NCBI RefSeq assembly: GCF_036323735.1
Contig: NC_086021.1
Coordinates: 133,762,976 to 133,826,975, forward strand
Reading direction: 5' to 3'
Origin: Rattus norvegicus
Lineage: Eukaryota > Chordata > Mammalia > Rodentia > Muridae
DNA length: 64,000 bases
In this document: positions 36,641 through 47,960 of the stretch, piece by piece
Layout of the letters: each line of letters opens with the position of its first letter
How positions within the stretch are numbered: the stretch's first letter is position 1
Made by a program: the position numbers and the translations under genes
The notes under the pieces: model-generated
The model's database searches: none
What the model was told of the DNA's origin: nothing
The model's input: only the letters and a program-made list of their open reading frames with translations

Positions 36641-37974
36641 CTTCTTCCAGCTAGATATTTGTTAAGCATCAAAAATGAATGCTATAAAAATTCATATTAT
36701 ACCCGAAATCTGTGAAATGGAAGAAACATCAAAAATTTTGATAGACAAATAAATACACAACAGGAATACACACAGAGAGTCTTGATGGACTCCTTTAACT
36801 ATCCAGTGGCAAAACTTACCTGGAAACTAAAAGCTGTGTAGAAGTGTGAGGTCACGACAGCCTCCTGAGGTGAAGGGGCTCTGCTTTCACTGCACTTACC
36901 TGCTAGAGTGACAGACTCTTGCCAGCGCTAAAGCATGATATTAAAAAAAGTATCTTTTGTGCCTTCACTTCTAGCATGTAGGATCCTTTCTTGGTTATAT
37001 ATGGCTTAGAAAGCTTATTAAGGATATCAGTAGCAAACAAGCAATTCCCTGTAATTACTAACAGATAGGAATCATGTGTCATGGTATTTATACATCTGAG
37101 AGCAGAAAACTATGCCTCCTTTTGTCATCAGTCACTTCCAAGTGGACCAATCCGCAAAGCTGTAATGAGCTAGTTAAATAATTGTAGCATCATCCATTAG
37201 CCAAGGAGTAGACTGAAAGGTCAGTCCTTCTTGTCTGGCATATCTGAAGGAAAACACTGGAAGGTAGCACTGTCCACACCATGCTCAATTGAAAAGCCTT
37301 CGCTCTGATCCAGCTGGTCAGAAATGAAACCTGTATATCAAGTTTGTGTTTGGTACTGAAGTCAAAGTCTAAATAGGAGAGAAACTAATTTGTCTTTAAC
37401 TGTTCCTTAATTGAGAGTAGTTAAGAAGCTTTGATTTTTGTGGAGCAGTTTTAGGCATAGAATTCAAGGAACAGGAGAACATAAAAAGATAAAGTAAATT
37501 GGCATTTCAATTTTCTTTTAAGTGGACTATTTAATAAATTAGTCATTTTGAAAAGGAAAAGTGGGGAAATAATCATACTCCTTATCAAAAATAACTTCCA
37601 AATGGATTCAGGAAGTCAGTCAAATATAGAAGCAAGAAAGCACTGGGAAAAATCACAGGCAAGCAATTCGATAACCTTATTAAGTCTTGACAAAATGCAA
37701 GAAGACTTAAGCTCTAAAGGAAATATGATTCAAATGTACTGAATAAAAAGGTTAAACTTTCCTGCTGCAAGACACATCGCCATCTAGCTAGCCACACAGC
37801 CTATGTGAGGACATCCATAGTCCTAACAATTAATATAGACATGTTGCAGCAGGTGGACGGGGAGAAGCAGCAATTTACAGATCAAATGACATTCTAGGAC
37901 CACCCCTAAACTGAATTGTTAGAAAAACAGACAAATGACTGGTCTAGCATATGTGACAGTGACTACTTGCTCAC

Positions 37975-38132
37975 ATCTAAGTTGCCCCATTCCTTACTGG
38001 CTGATGTGTGCTCCTGGCTGGACATGATCCCCCTTCTCAACTTCACAGGTACACGCCTGCAGCCATGAATGGTGGTTGTGCAGAGGTCTTGCAGTTTCCA
38101 GTGGGTCCAAAAGCCAGGCGCAGGTTTTAGAC
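37975..38132 (-). CDS. Fam227b: Fam227b exon H (most 3' found)
   Basis: The exon is 158 nt with acceptor TTACATCAACAG. It completes the Gly codon, then reads LKPAPGFWTHWKLQDLCTTT, IHGCRRVPVKLRRGIMSSQE and HTSASKEWGNLD. The likely donor is GAT/GTGAGC in phase 0. If that donor is not used, the frame runs three more codons (V-S-K) to a TAG, so this could also act as a terminal exon in some transcripts. The segment is basic and follows the conserved domain. Confidence 0.9.
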
Positions 38133-38798
38133 CTGTTGATGTAATGTGCATATTTAGCCAATCAGATTTTTACTAACAAAGTAGCATTTCCTGTGTCTCT
38201 GTAGATACAGCTACCAGGTATGTTTTTAATTATTAGTTTCCATTGCACAAAATATAATGCTTTGTACTACATTGGCTGAGTGTTCTTGACAGATTTCCTG
38301 TGTTTTAAAATATTAGGTATGAATGTTGTATAGTAGCTGGTTAAGGCAAGGTTGTTTATTTTTCTGCGCTCTCAGGAGAAGGATGCCATACTGCAGAGGG
38401 CCACATCAGGAAGAGTCACATTGGCCAGGAGAAACCAACACCAAGGTTGCAGCAACTGCTTTGTTAATTTTTTTTGATGGAATTATTCAATCATCCCATC
38501 AAGTTCCAGGACTCAAGGCTCACCCCACCTCAGTTGCTTGTCTCCTAGGATGTCAATCATTTGGGGTAAGAACTCAGTAAAGGAGAGGGTGATTATGGCC
38601 AGGGCTCTAGGTTGGTGGGTTTATTTTTAATAATTATCCCTGTAATTATTTGCTGTATCTAGAAACAGTCTGACCCCAAGAAGGGTACGTCCTCAGGTGT
38701 TAAAATATAAAATGTAAAAGATACAATTAATAATTAATGCACTCTAGTGGTAAACTACCCTTCTGTTTCTGGGGTGAACTCTACCGTGCATGCGGTTG

Positions 38799-38802
<4 letters not shown>

Positions 38803-38851
<49 letters not shown>
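38803..38851. repeat. (TG)24 microsatellite
   Basis: A pure TG tract in the Fam227b intron between exons G and H. Confidence 0.97.
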
Positions 38852-38854
<3 letters not shown>

Positions 38855-39563
38855 TGCATGCATGTGTGTGTAAAATGTAGAGAAGAATCATGTGTTAATT
38901 CTTTCCCAAAGCTATGGAGGTGCTCTAATCTGAACATTTTCTCATGAGATAATGTGCAGCCCTGTCCTGGAAGCTCCCTTCTGTGGTATTGAGAACCGCC
39001 ACGGTGTCGTGCTTGAGCCTTCACTTCTTGAATTTCATGTCCTCTTCCTCAGTTTATCCTATATTTTGTGGGCATCTGTACAATAGCGTCATAAGAAAAA
39101 GGTGAATTCAAAGTAACTTTCTTAAAAGGATTTGCAATCTGAAAAGTGCCTGCACTTCATCCTCAGTCTTACTTGATAGTTAGTTTATGTTATGAGTAAT
39201 TTCCCCTCCAAGTTGCTAAGCTGTTTTTCTATCCCAGCATCCAGAGCGCTCACTAGTGGCTTGGTGACACTCTGTTTGTGATCTCTCTGTTCTCTGGAAG
39301 TTTTGAGCATTTTCTCTGTTTTCAAGGTTCTGAGAGCTCACAGTAAAATTTGCAACACTCTGGGGTTTTTATTCCTTGTCCTAATATCTTCCAAAGTAGA
39401 AAGTCAAGTCTTTTCAAATAGGAGAATTTTCAAATGTATCTATTCCTTCTCTGGAGTTTTTGTTATTCTCTTTATAATATAGAGAACTGAATCTAAAAAT
39501 AGAAAAGGTGAAGGATCAGTTTTTCCACATGAAGATAAATGTTAGATCATGTTTTTTTTTCAG

Positions 39564-39741
39564 CCTTCTTCCTCCTCTTCTTCCTCCTCTTCTTCCTCCT
39601 CCTCTTCTTCCTTCTCTTCTTCCTCCTCCTCTTCCTCCTTCTCTTCTTCCTCATCTTCCTCCTCTTCCTCCTCCTCTTCCTCCTCTTCTCATCTTCTTCT
39701 TCTTCCTCTTCTACTTTCTCCTCCTTCTCCTTTTCTTCTTT
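39564..39741. repeat. 180-bp polypyrimidine tract (TCC/TTC)n
   Basis: Almost uninterrupted C/T on the plus strand (only three A interruptions), made of CCTCCTCTTCTT-type units. On the Fam227b (minus) strand it is polypurine. Apparent Ser/Phe/Leu-rich open frames here are translations of the repeat. Confidence 0.95.
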
Positions 39742-39824
39742 AGAATATTACATCAAAGGCCAGAAATTACCCCCAGAGGAATCTGCTCTACTATATTTTT
39801 TGATATTTAGTTTTGTTTTAAACT

Positions 39825-40425
39825 CTGGTCAGTTATTTTCTAATTTCCTTTATAATTTTTTCTTGAAGAATGGATCATTTAAGAATGTATTTCTTTTGTT
39901 TTTGAATTTGGAAGTATTTATGGAATACATCATAATTAAATACATGTATACAATATATAATAAATCATGATTAAAACATTCCTATCTTTTCAACTGTTAA
40001 TTATTTATATGTTAAGAATTTCTTAATTTTCTAGTAATTTTTAAATAGATCCCAAGTTGTTTTAACCAGTAGTTTCTCTACTGAGTCTAGGAGGAATTAG
40101 ATATGACTTCTCCATTCTGGTTTTGATGTTCCTGACTCACCAGACTTTTGTGATCATCATTCTATTGTGCTGCTCCAAAGAAATTGTAAATGGATGAGAA
40201 CATATAGCATTTGTTGTTCTGTGTCTGGCTTGCTCAATAACCTATTGACTTCAAGTCTCCTCCATGCTGCCACAAATGGCAACATTTCATCTTTAAAAGA
40301 ATGGCTGTGTAATAGATTCTTTATATAAATACATGACATTTTCCTTATCCACTCATCCAACGGGGTTCATCATGATTGATGTGCTACTTCAGCTATTGTG
40401 AAGTTGGGCATATATTTCTTATTTT
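39825..40425 (-). mobile_element. Old L1 fragments (ORF2, rearranged)
   Basis: GGTCAGTTATTTTCTAATTT to TTTTTGAATTTGGAAGTATT is the reverse of the ORF2 linker after the endonuclease. 40160-40420 resembles the reverse of a more 3' part (GGATGAGAACATATAGCATT, AATGGCTGTGTAATAGATTC). No frame is left; it is likely one old, deleted copy. Confidence 0.5.
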
Positions 40426-41012
40426 CTATATGCATAAAGGCACTTTAGTTTGGTCATATGTTTAATTTATTGCCTTCTATCCAAAGACTCAACATGCTCT
40501 GCTTAATTTATAGCCCTTGTGAGTAGGAACATTTGATTTTTTTGGCTTACTATATGGAGAAATTTTATAAATGCTTTCTGTATTTGAAAGTAATTGGTAT
40601 CTTTCACTTTCAATGTTCTGTATAGCCATTACTCCACACTGTTCATCATGGTGTTACACCTTTCTTCAGTTTGGATTTTTGCTTGTTTCTTCTCACTTAA
40701 TCACTAGGAGAGCTGTCTAATTTTCCCGAGACCCTGGGATGTTAGCAATGCTGAAATGTTAGATGTTTGCTAGGAAAGCTTCAGGGAGCCAACTCAAGAG
40801 AGGGTCCCTGTGCACCACAGATACAATAGAAGAGTGGGGCTACCCAAGGCCAACAGAGGACAGATGGGGCCAAATAGAGAGGTGTAGCATTTTCCCTGAG
40901 TAGCTTTGATACTGCTTTTGCCTGATCATTCTCACTATGCCATCATTCTTCCCCTGAGGAATGGGACATTTGTGTCATTATATGTTAGATGCATGTAACT
41001 ATTGTATTTTAT

Positions 41013-41028
41013 GAGGGCTCAAACTCTT
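41013..41028. repeat. Target-site duplication, left copy (L1 41-42 kb)
   Basis: GAGGGCTCAAACTCTT, exactly repeated at 42238-42253. Confidence 0.97.
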
Positions 41029-42237
41029 TTTTTTTTTTAAGCTAAGACAGTAGTTTCTTTTTTTTTATTTTTTTTTATTATCTTGAGTATTTCTTATATA
41101 CATTTCAAGTGTTATTCCCTTTCCCGGTTTCCGGACAGACATCACCCTCCCCCCTCCCCTTCCTTGTGGGTGTTCCCCTCCCAAACCTCCCCCCATTGCC
41201 ACCCTCCCCGCATAGTCTAGTTCACTGGGGGTTCAGTCTTAGCAGGACCCAGGGCTTCCCCTTCCACTGGTGCTCTTACTAGGATATTCATTGCTACCTA
41301 TGGGGACAGAGTCCAGGGTCAGTCCATGTATAGTCTTTAGGTAGTGGCTTAGTCCCTGGAAGCTCTGGTTGCTTGACATTGTTGTACTTTTGGGGTCTCG
41401 AGCACCTTCAAGCTCTTCCAGTTCTTTCTCTGATCCCTTCAACGGGGGACCTATTCTCAGTTCAGTGGTTTGCTGCTGGCATTCGCCTCTGTATTTGCTG
41501 TATTCTGGCTGTGTCTCTCAGGAGCGATCTACATCCGGCTCCTGTCGGTCTGCACTTCTTTGCTTCATCCATCTTGTCTAATTGGGTGGCTGTATATGTA
41601 TGGGCCACCTGTGGGGCAGGCTCTGAATGGGTGTTCCTTCAGTCTCTGTTTTAATCTTTGCCTCTCCCTTCCCTGCCAAGGGTATTCTTTTTCCTCATTT
41701 AAAGAAGGAGTGAAGCATTCACATTTTGATCATCCGTCTTGAGTTTCCTTTGTTCTAGGGATCTAGGGTAATTCAAGCATTTGGGCTAATAGCCACTTAT
41801 CAATGAGTGCATACCATGTATGTCTTTCTGTGAGTGGGTTAGCTCACTCAGGATGATGTTTTCCAGTTCCAACCATTTGCCTACGAATTTCATAAACTCG
41901 TTGTTTTTGATAGCTGAGTAATATTCCATTGTGTAGATGTACCACATTTTCTGTATCCATTCCTCTGTTGAAGGGCATCTGGGTTCTTTCCAGTTTCTGG
42001 CTATTATAAATAAGGCTGCGATGAACATAGTGGAGCACGTGTCTCTTTTATATGTTGAGGCATCTTTTGGGTATATGCCCAAGAGAGGTATGGCTGGATC
42101 CTCAGGCAGTTCAATGTCCAATTTTCTGAGGAACCTCCAGACTGATTTCCAGAATGGTTTTACCAGTCTGCAATCCCACCAACAATGGAGGAGTGTTCCT
42201 CTTTCTCCACATCCTCGCCAGCATCTGCTGTCACCTG
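41029..42237 (-). mobile_element. 5'-truncated young L1 with 16-bp target duplication
   Basis: A 1.2-kb L1 in reverse: poly(A) (T-run at 41027-41038 with a second T-rich run at 41058-41078), 3'UTR, then the end of ORF2, cut off at 42237. The perfect 16-bp duplication and uninterrupted ORF2 tail show recent insertion by target-primed reverse transcription. It lies in the Fam227b intron between exons G and H, in the same orientation as Fam227b. Confidence 0.95.
41786..42237 (-). pseudogene. L1 ORF2 C-terminal fragment, frame open
   Basis: Reads GDSRCWRGCGERGTLLHCWW, then the DPAIPLLGIYPKDAS region, to HSLISGY and a stop, with no internal stop. About 150 residues of the Cys-rich C-terminal segment remain. 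There is no start codon or catalytic domain because of the 5' truncation. The open frame continues by chance into flanking DNA up to 42355. Confidence 0.9.
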
Positions 42238-42253
42238 GAGGGCTCAAACTCTT
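42238..42253. repeat. Target-site duplication, right copy
   Basis: GAGGGCTCAAACTCTT, matching 41013-41028. Confidence 0.97.
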
Positions 42254-44225
42254 AAGAGATTTTTGAACTGTGGACTTTGGAGAATTCTGGAAGTATATGA
42301 CTAGTGCAACCTTTGTGGTTGAATGGAATGGATTATTGCATAAGGAAATAGCCATGACTCTATGGGAGCTAGGGGCAGAATTTTATGGCATGAATATACA
42401 ATATTCTTTCAGGATGATGTCTTTAAATACTTGGTCCCTAGCTGGTGGTGCTATCTTAGGAGGCTGTAGACCCTGTAAGAAATGAGGACTGACTGGTGTA
42501 AGTAAGTGACTGGGGATGAACTTACGAGTCACAGACTTTGCTTGGCTCTGGTCTGTGACTTTCCCTGCTTCTGTCTTCTCATTGGGATGACTAGCCACAA
42601 ACTTCTTCACCAAACTCTTGCTTGACATATTTTTTCATCAATTGAAATATGTCACCCCTTTCTTAGCATACAAGACTTCTTTTGAGAAGTCCCGGAGTCC
42701 AGTGAGAATTTCCCTGTATTTGATACATTGTTTCACTCTTGATCTTCGTTAGCTTGGATCAGTGGTTTGCGGACCTTTGAGATCCATGCATATACAAGTG
42801 TAAGAAGACTTCGCACATTTTCCATAACCATTTCATTGAATATTTCCTTTTCCTGTATTTGTATTCTCAAGCTAGAACCGTGGTCATGTAAAAATTTGTT
42901 CATTAAATGTATCATATAAATCCCACAGGCTTTAATTTCATTGGTTTTTCTTTTTGTCTGTGTAATTTAAAAGGACTTGTCTTCAAGAACACAGTTCCTT
43001 TTCTGCTTTATATAATCTGCCAGCTCTCTAATTTTAATTTTTTGATGCTAAGGTTTCTTTGGTTCTTTTAAAAATCATGTCTGTCTTTGTCGACTTTGTG
43101 GAGATTTGAAGTCATCCCTCTGCTCTCTCGAAGTCTTCTCCTTGTACTCCCTTGAATCTCACTGGATTTCTGTAAGATGATCATTTGTACTTCCTTCTCT
43201 GGCAAGATGAAACCAGTCTTTCAGGACCTGGTTACTAGAGAATCACTATTTCTTCCATGGAGTCGTCTTTCCTTCCCTCCTTACACATCGCTCACCCTTC
43301 ACTGATGTCTCCTCTGGCAGAGCAGTAATGCCACTACTTACTGGGATGTGGAGTGCCTTAAAACTTCAGACTCTGAGGGCACCACTGCTCTAGCTCTGAT
43401 GGGGTGGGGGAACTGTAACTGTTTTGCTTGGAGAGTGGGTGGCATAGTTTATAGGCAAGGCATTGATTCTTGGGTACCAGCTGACCTTGGACTCAGAACT
43501 TGTGACTTTTCTGCTTAGCTAACATTCCTGAGAGGTGGTTAATGTGTGCATGGACACCAGGAAGGAAGCAGTATTGCATTAGTAACCAATTCTCTCCATC
43601 ACTAGGAAACTGATTATGAGGTCTGCTCATATTCTCAAAGGCTGTGTGCGCCACTGACTGGGAGGATGGTTTGGAGTGGTTCTGCGGCGGTTGGTCCCAG
43701 GGTTAGGTAATAACAGGACTTATTGCTCAGGTCTAGCACGTCACAGTGATAGAAAAGCCTGGGATTGTAGAAGCACAGTGGTTACATATACTCCTAGAGA
43801 ACTGTGTACTACCGCATTGGCTCTAGGTCAAGATGTCATACATAGGATAAGGTGTGTGGGAGCAATAGACCTGATACAGATTTAGTAATCGTGTGTGATT
43901 CAGGGTTACTTGTGGAGTACACAGAGATGAGGTCTGAAGTGTGACACTGCCTCTGGAATGTGGGCTCTCAGTATGACACTGACTGTGGAATTTGCCTTAA
44001 GATTTAGATTTCAGAGTACATAGCTATACAGATTTATTGCTTCTCCGAAGTCTGAATTGCAGATGCATTTGCTATTTATTATTAGCAGTGGCTCTGGTGC
44101 CCAAAGCATCAGCTAACTCAGGCATGTATAGAGTAACAGTGGCTCTAAGGTCCAGTGTGGCTAGTTGTGTCTGTCATATTTGAAGTATGTGGAAGCACAC
44201 TGCTGACATAGCTGGAGTCTGGTGT
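42254..44225. other. Intronic stretch, no clear feature
   Basis: Fam227b intron. Parts of 42620-43220 are T-rich on the plus strand and could be a very old L1 in reverse, but I could not align any phrase with confidence. 43220-44225 shows nothing recognised. Confidence 0.5.
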
Positions 44226-44230
44226 AATGG

Positions 44231-44547
44231 TGTCATGGTTTGAATATGCTTGGCCCAGGGATTGGCACTATGTGGAGGTGTGGCCTTGTTGGAGTAGGTG
44301 TGTCACTGTGGGTGTGGGCTTTAAGACCCTCACCCTAGCTGCCTAGAAGTCGGTCTTCCACTAACAGCCTTCAGATGAAGATGTAGAACTCTCAGCTTCT
44401 CCTGCACCACACTTGCCTGGACACTGCCATGCTCCTGCCTGGATGATAATGGACTGAACCTCTGAACCTATGAGCCCCAATTAAATGTTGTCCTTATAAG
44501 AATTGCCTTGGTCATGCTATTCACAGCAGCAAACCCTAACTAAGACA
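44231..44547 (+). repeat. MaLR 5' LTR
   Basis: 317 bp, TG...CA ends, with CCAATTAAATG near the 3' side. It differs from the 3' LTR by scattered substitutions and small indels. Confidence 0.9.
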
Positions 44548-45131
44548 AAAATTGGTATCAGGGATTGGGGCATTGCTGTGATAGGCCTGACCATGCTTTC
44601 ATCTGGAAGAATGTGGATTTTGGGACTTTGGATTTGGAAAGCCATGGAATGCTTTAAATGGGGCTTAATGGGCCATCCTAATGGGAAGATGGAAGACTGT
44701 TGCTGGGAGTGACTTGAATTGTGCAAACCTGGCCCAAGAAGTTTCAGTGGAGAATTTCAATATGTGGCCTGGAGACTGTTTTTGTGGTATTTTGGTGAAG
44801 AATGTGGCTACTTTTTGCCCTTGTCTGAAGAGTTTGCATGAGGCTAAGGTGAAGAGACTCAGATTAATTGTACTGACAAAGTCAGTCTTAGAAATGCTTT
44901 GATTAAGTCTCATGAAGAGCATTTTAAATAAGCATAGCAAGCTGAGAAAGGAAAAATACAAAATATATGGTCTGAGTATTAAAGGGGCACCAGGAAGTAA
45001 ACTGGAGCTAAATCTTGTGTTCTAATTAGATAGCAGAGGAGTGGTGACTTTGAGGCAAGATCCCACCCAGCTAAGTTTTGATCCAGGTAAACACTTTTAA
45101 TCCCAGGAGACAGGCATGCAGATCTTCAGTT

Positions 45132-45353
45132 CATTAACATCAAGGCAGGAACACGGCAGCATCCAGGCAGGCATGGTGCAGGAGGAGCTGAGAGTTCTAC
45201 ATCTTCATCTGAAGGTTGCTAGTGGAAGACTGACTTTTAGGCAGCTAGGGTGAGGGTCTTAAAGCCCACACCCTCAGTGACACACCTACTCCAACAAGGC
45301 CACACCTCCACATAGTGCCAATCCCTGGGCCAAGCATATTCAAACCATGACAG
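45132..45353 (-). repeat. Inverted partial MaLR LTR inside the element
   Basis: The reverse complement of the first two thirds of the same LTR (GCAGGAGGAGCTGAGAGTTC to ATTCAAACCATGACA on the plus strand). It is preceded at 45095-45130 by a short B1-like piece. It lies between the two direct LTRs. Confidence 0.88.
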
Positions 45354-46396
45354 GCAGCGAAGGGGTTGGAAAACAGAAAGCTAGCAACCAAGTAAGTAAT
45401 AAAACAAGGGGCCCAAGTTCCAGCTTCTGCAAGCAGCAGAACTCAGCAGTTTCAGCCATATGGCTCTGGCTTTAGAGTGAAAAATAGAAGGGACTAGAGG
45501 GATAATTGATGCTGGGTAACTGGAACTAAGAAATTAGTGGTGATTAAGACCAGCATCACTGAAGTGAAATCATCTAGGAAGTGTTTTCTGAGAGCACAAA
45601 GAAGCTGTGTTCCACAAGGTTGTACCTTGTGTTGCAGCTGGACTTGGTAATGTATAAGAGTCACCCAGGTAGTACTGGTTTTGAAGGCATAAAGGGGTCA
45701 TGAAGAGCAGCTGAGACTTGGCACTGTGAGAGGGAGGCCATGGAAGGACATTGGTGAAGGTGCAGGCTCAGTGGCAGTTGATGGCTTAGGACGTAGGGGG
45801 TAATACAAAGGAGTTGAGGCTTGGCACCATAAAGAGAGCCTAAAAGAGGCTATTGGTGAAGCTTAGTTACAGCAGAAGACACAAAGTATTGGAGATGCCA
45901 GTGCCATGGGATGCCCACCAAGAACAACAGTAGCTTTGGAGTAGATTAATCTGAGCTACAGAGGGCAGAGCTGGAGAAGTGATGCCAGCCCTTTGGAGAA
46001 GCCCAGAAGCTCATGTGTGGATCCCAGACATTGAAACAAGAAGCTATAACATTGAAGTTGACTTGGAGACCTCAAGATATTAAAGATGCCAGAGCCATGG
46101 GATACGTGCTGAGGAAAGCGGCTAACAAGGAGTGGAACCAACCCGGGAAAAAGCAGTTTGCTGCAGTCAACACAGATGAAAAAGGAGTTGGAGATCTTCA
46201 GACTACAGCCATGGAGATGCAGAGTATAGAGTTTGGCCAGCTGGTTTCCTGTCTTGCTTTGGGAATTAGAGTAAAGAGATTGCATGAATCTTAGAAAAGA
46301 CTGAAATTTGGGCTTTTAACACTGTTAAGACTGCTATAGATTATGGGGACTTTTGAAGTTGGACTAAATGTATTTTGCATTATGCTATATTGAGAT

Positions 46397-46440
46397 ATGG
46401 CCCCCATAGACTCATGTTTGAACAAGTCTATGGGGGCCAT
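46397..46440. other. Perfect 16-bp inverted repeat (hairpin) beside 3' LTR
   Basis: Arm ATGGCCCCCATAGACT (46397-46412), 12-nt loop CATGTTTGAACA, and arm AGTCTATGGGGGCCAT (46425-46440), a perfect complement. The right arm is part of the polypurine segment directly upstream of the LTR. Confidence 0.97.
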
Positions 46441-46448
46441 GGAGTGGA

Positions 46449-46775
46449 ATGTCATGGTTTGAATATGCTTGGCCCAGGGATTGGCACTATGTGGAGGTGT
46501 GGCCTTGTTGAAGTAGGTGTGTCACTGAGGGTGTGGGCTTTGAGACCCTCACTCTAGCTGCCTAAAAGTCAGTCTTCCACTAGCAACCTTCAGATGAAGA
46601 TGTAGAACTCTCAGCTCCTCCTGCACCATGCCTGCCTGGATGCTACCATGTTCCTGCCTTGATGATAATGGACTGAACCTCTGAACCTGTAAGTCAGCCC
46701 TAATTAAATGTTGTTTTTATGAGAGTTGCCTTGGTCATGGTAGTTGTTCACAGCAGTAAAACCCTAATGAAGACA
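46449..46775 (+). repeat. MaLR 3' LTR
   Basis: 327 bp, starts TGTCATGGTTTGAATATGCT and ends AATGAAGACA, directly followed by the AATGG duplication. Confidence 0.9.
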
Positions 46776-47412
46776 AATGGTGAGCACATGGAGGCATCAC
46801 GCCAATTTCTAGAGTATGTATGGGTTTGGGGAGGTGGTGTCCAGGGGCAGCACAATAGTGTCTCTTTAGAAATGGCAGCTTAACACAGTCTCAATGGAAA
46901 GTCCTTAACAGCCACATGTACATAATGGCAAAAGTCACTAATGTGTCTGTGCAAGAGGCTACTGAGGTCTGCATTGGTGAGTACTAAGGAAGCCCCAGAG
47001 AGCTGCTGAGAATATATGGCTGCTACTGAGGTGCTTGGCGGCAGAAGCTGCTCTAGTCCATTGCAAATTAGGTTCCTGGGGACCACAATACTGCCTGCCA
47101 CATAATGGTTCTGAAGGCTTCCTCCCTTCCCATTGGTTCTTAGTACTCTAATATTTTACATATGCTGACTTCTCAGGCTGCTGCTTCCTCTTCTTTCTCT
47201 GCTGTTTTCCTGCAGGTTCTAATGACTCTTACACCTCCCTCAGGTTACTTCTGTTTATGACTGCATAACTGAGCTACTTTGCATTGTTAGATAGCAGCCC
47301 CATTTCCTTCCCTACAATCTTGCTACATCATTTCTTCCCTGCCTTCTCATACACATAAATGAGGAAATTCTGTTTTCTATAGTAATTCCACCACTTGAAA
47401 ATGATTTGGCTT

Positions 47413-47547
47413 GCCAGGTATGCTGGTGTACACCTTTGATCCCACAGGCAGATCTCTGTGAGCTCTAGGCCAGCTTGGTTTACATAGTAGCTCCAGGACT
47501 GTCAGAGCTATGTAGAGAGACCCCATCTCAAACAAACAAAACAAAAA
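47413..47547 (+). mobile_element. B1 SINE with target duplication
   Basis: GCCAGGTATGCTGGTGTACA, GGCAGATCTCTGTGAGCTCT, GGCCAGCTTGGTTTACATAG and AGACCCCATCTCAAACAAAC-tail. It is flanked by ATGATTTGGCTT (47401-47412) and ATGGTTTGGCTT (47548-47559), one mismatch. Confidence 0.92.
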
Positions 47548-47731
47548 ATGGTTTGGCTTATAATGTTAGCAATTTTGATAATGGAAATTTAAAATTGAAG
47601 TAATGATTATTTAAAAACAGACATTGGTTTGGCACGTTTTATATGTCATGAATGTTTTGGTTGGAGCAAAATACTGCAATCTAAAAAAAATTTACAATCA
47701 AATAATCCATACTTAAATGACATGTGCATAC

Positions 47732-47858
47732 CTGACAACCAAAGAAAAATAGTATTTCCTAGGTCTTCTTTGAAGTTATCATTGAAGAGGCTGCAGGATT
47801 CTGGAAATGATTCCTGGAAGGTTGTGTAGACAGCTTGAGCCAACCAGTCGGGATACAT
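47732..47858 (-). CDS. Fam227b: Fam227b exon G
   Basis: The exon is 127 nt with acceptor CGTTGGGCAG and donor CAG/GTATGC. It reads [20 protein letters not shown] then [20 protein letters not shown] and LS, leaving one base of a Gly codon. The acceptor lacks a good pyrimidine tract. An AG 13 bases upstream would put it out of phase with exon F. The initial Met is an internal residue, not a start codon. Confidence 0.93.
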
Positions 47859-47879
47859 CTGCCCAACGGAGCTATGTTA

Positions 47880-47960
47880 GTGGACTATATCTATATCTAT
47901 AATATATCTATATATATGTATTTATAATATATATTCATATATAAATATAAAACAAATGTA
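47880..47960. repeat. AT-rich (TATATC/TATA)n
   Basis: Simple AT-rich repeat just upstream (in Fam227b sense) of exon G, separated from its acceptor by about 25 bp. Confidence 0.85.

Larger units (their letters stand above)
44231..46775 (+). mobile_element. Complete ERVL-MaLR (MT-type) element with two LTRs
   Basis: 5' LTR 44231-44547 and 3' LTR 46449-46775 are similar and both start TGTCATGGTTTGAATATGCT. The first ends ACTAAGACA and the second ATGAAGACA. The element is flanked by the perfect 5-bp duplication AATGG (44226-44230 and 46776-46780). The 1.9-kb internal part starts with an ATTGGTATCAGGG primer-site-like segment and ends with a purine-rich GGGGGCCATGGAGTGGAA before the 3' LTR. It has no gag, pol or env coding capacity, as is usual for MaLRs, which depend on other elements. 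It is a fixed, non-coding relic. Confidence 0.9.

Noticed and set aside
37548..37742. 64-codon plus-strand frame
   Set aside because: No splice signals, no family resemblance, and it lies in a Fam227b intron of ordinary composition.
39508..39970. Leu/Phe- and Ser-rich open frames
   Set aside because: They are translations of the polypyrimidine tract in three frames.
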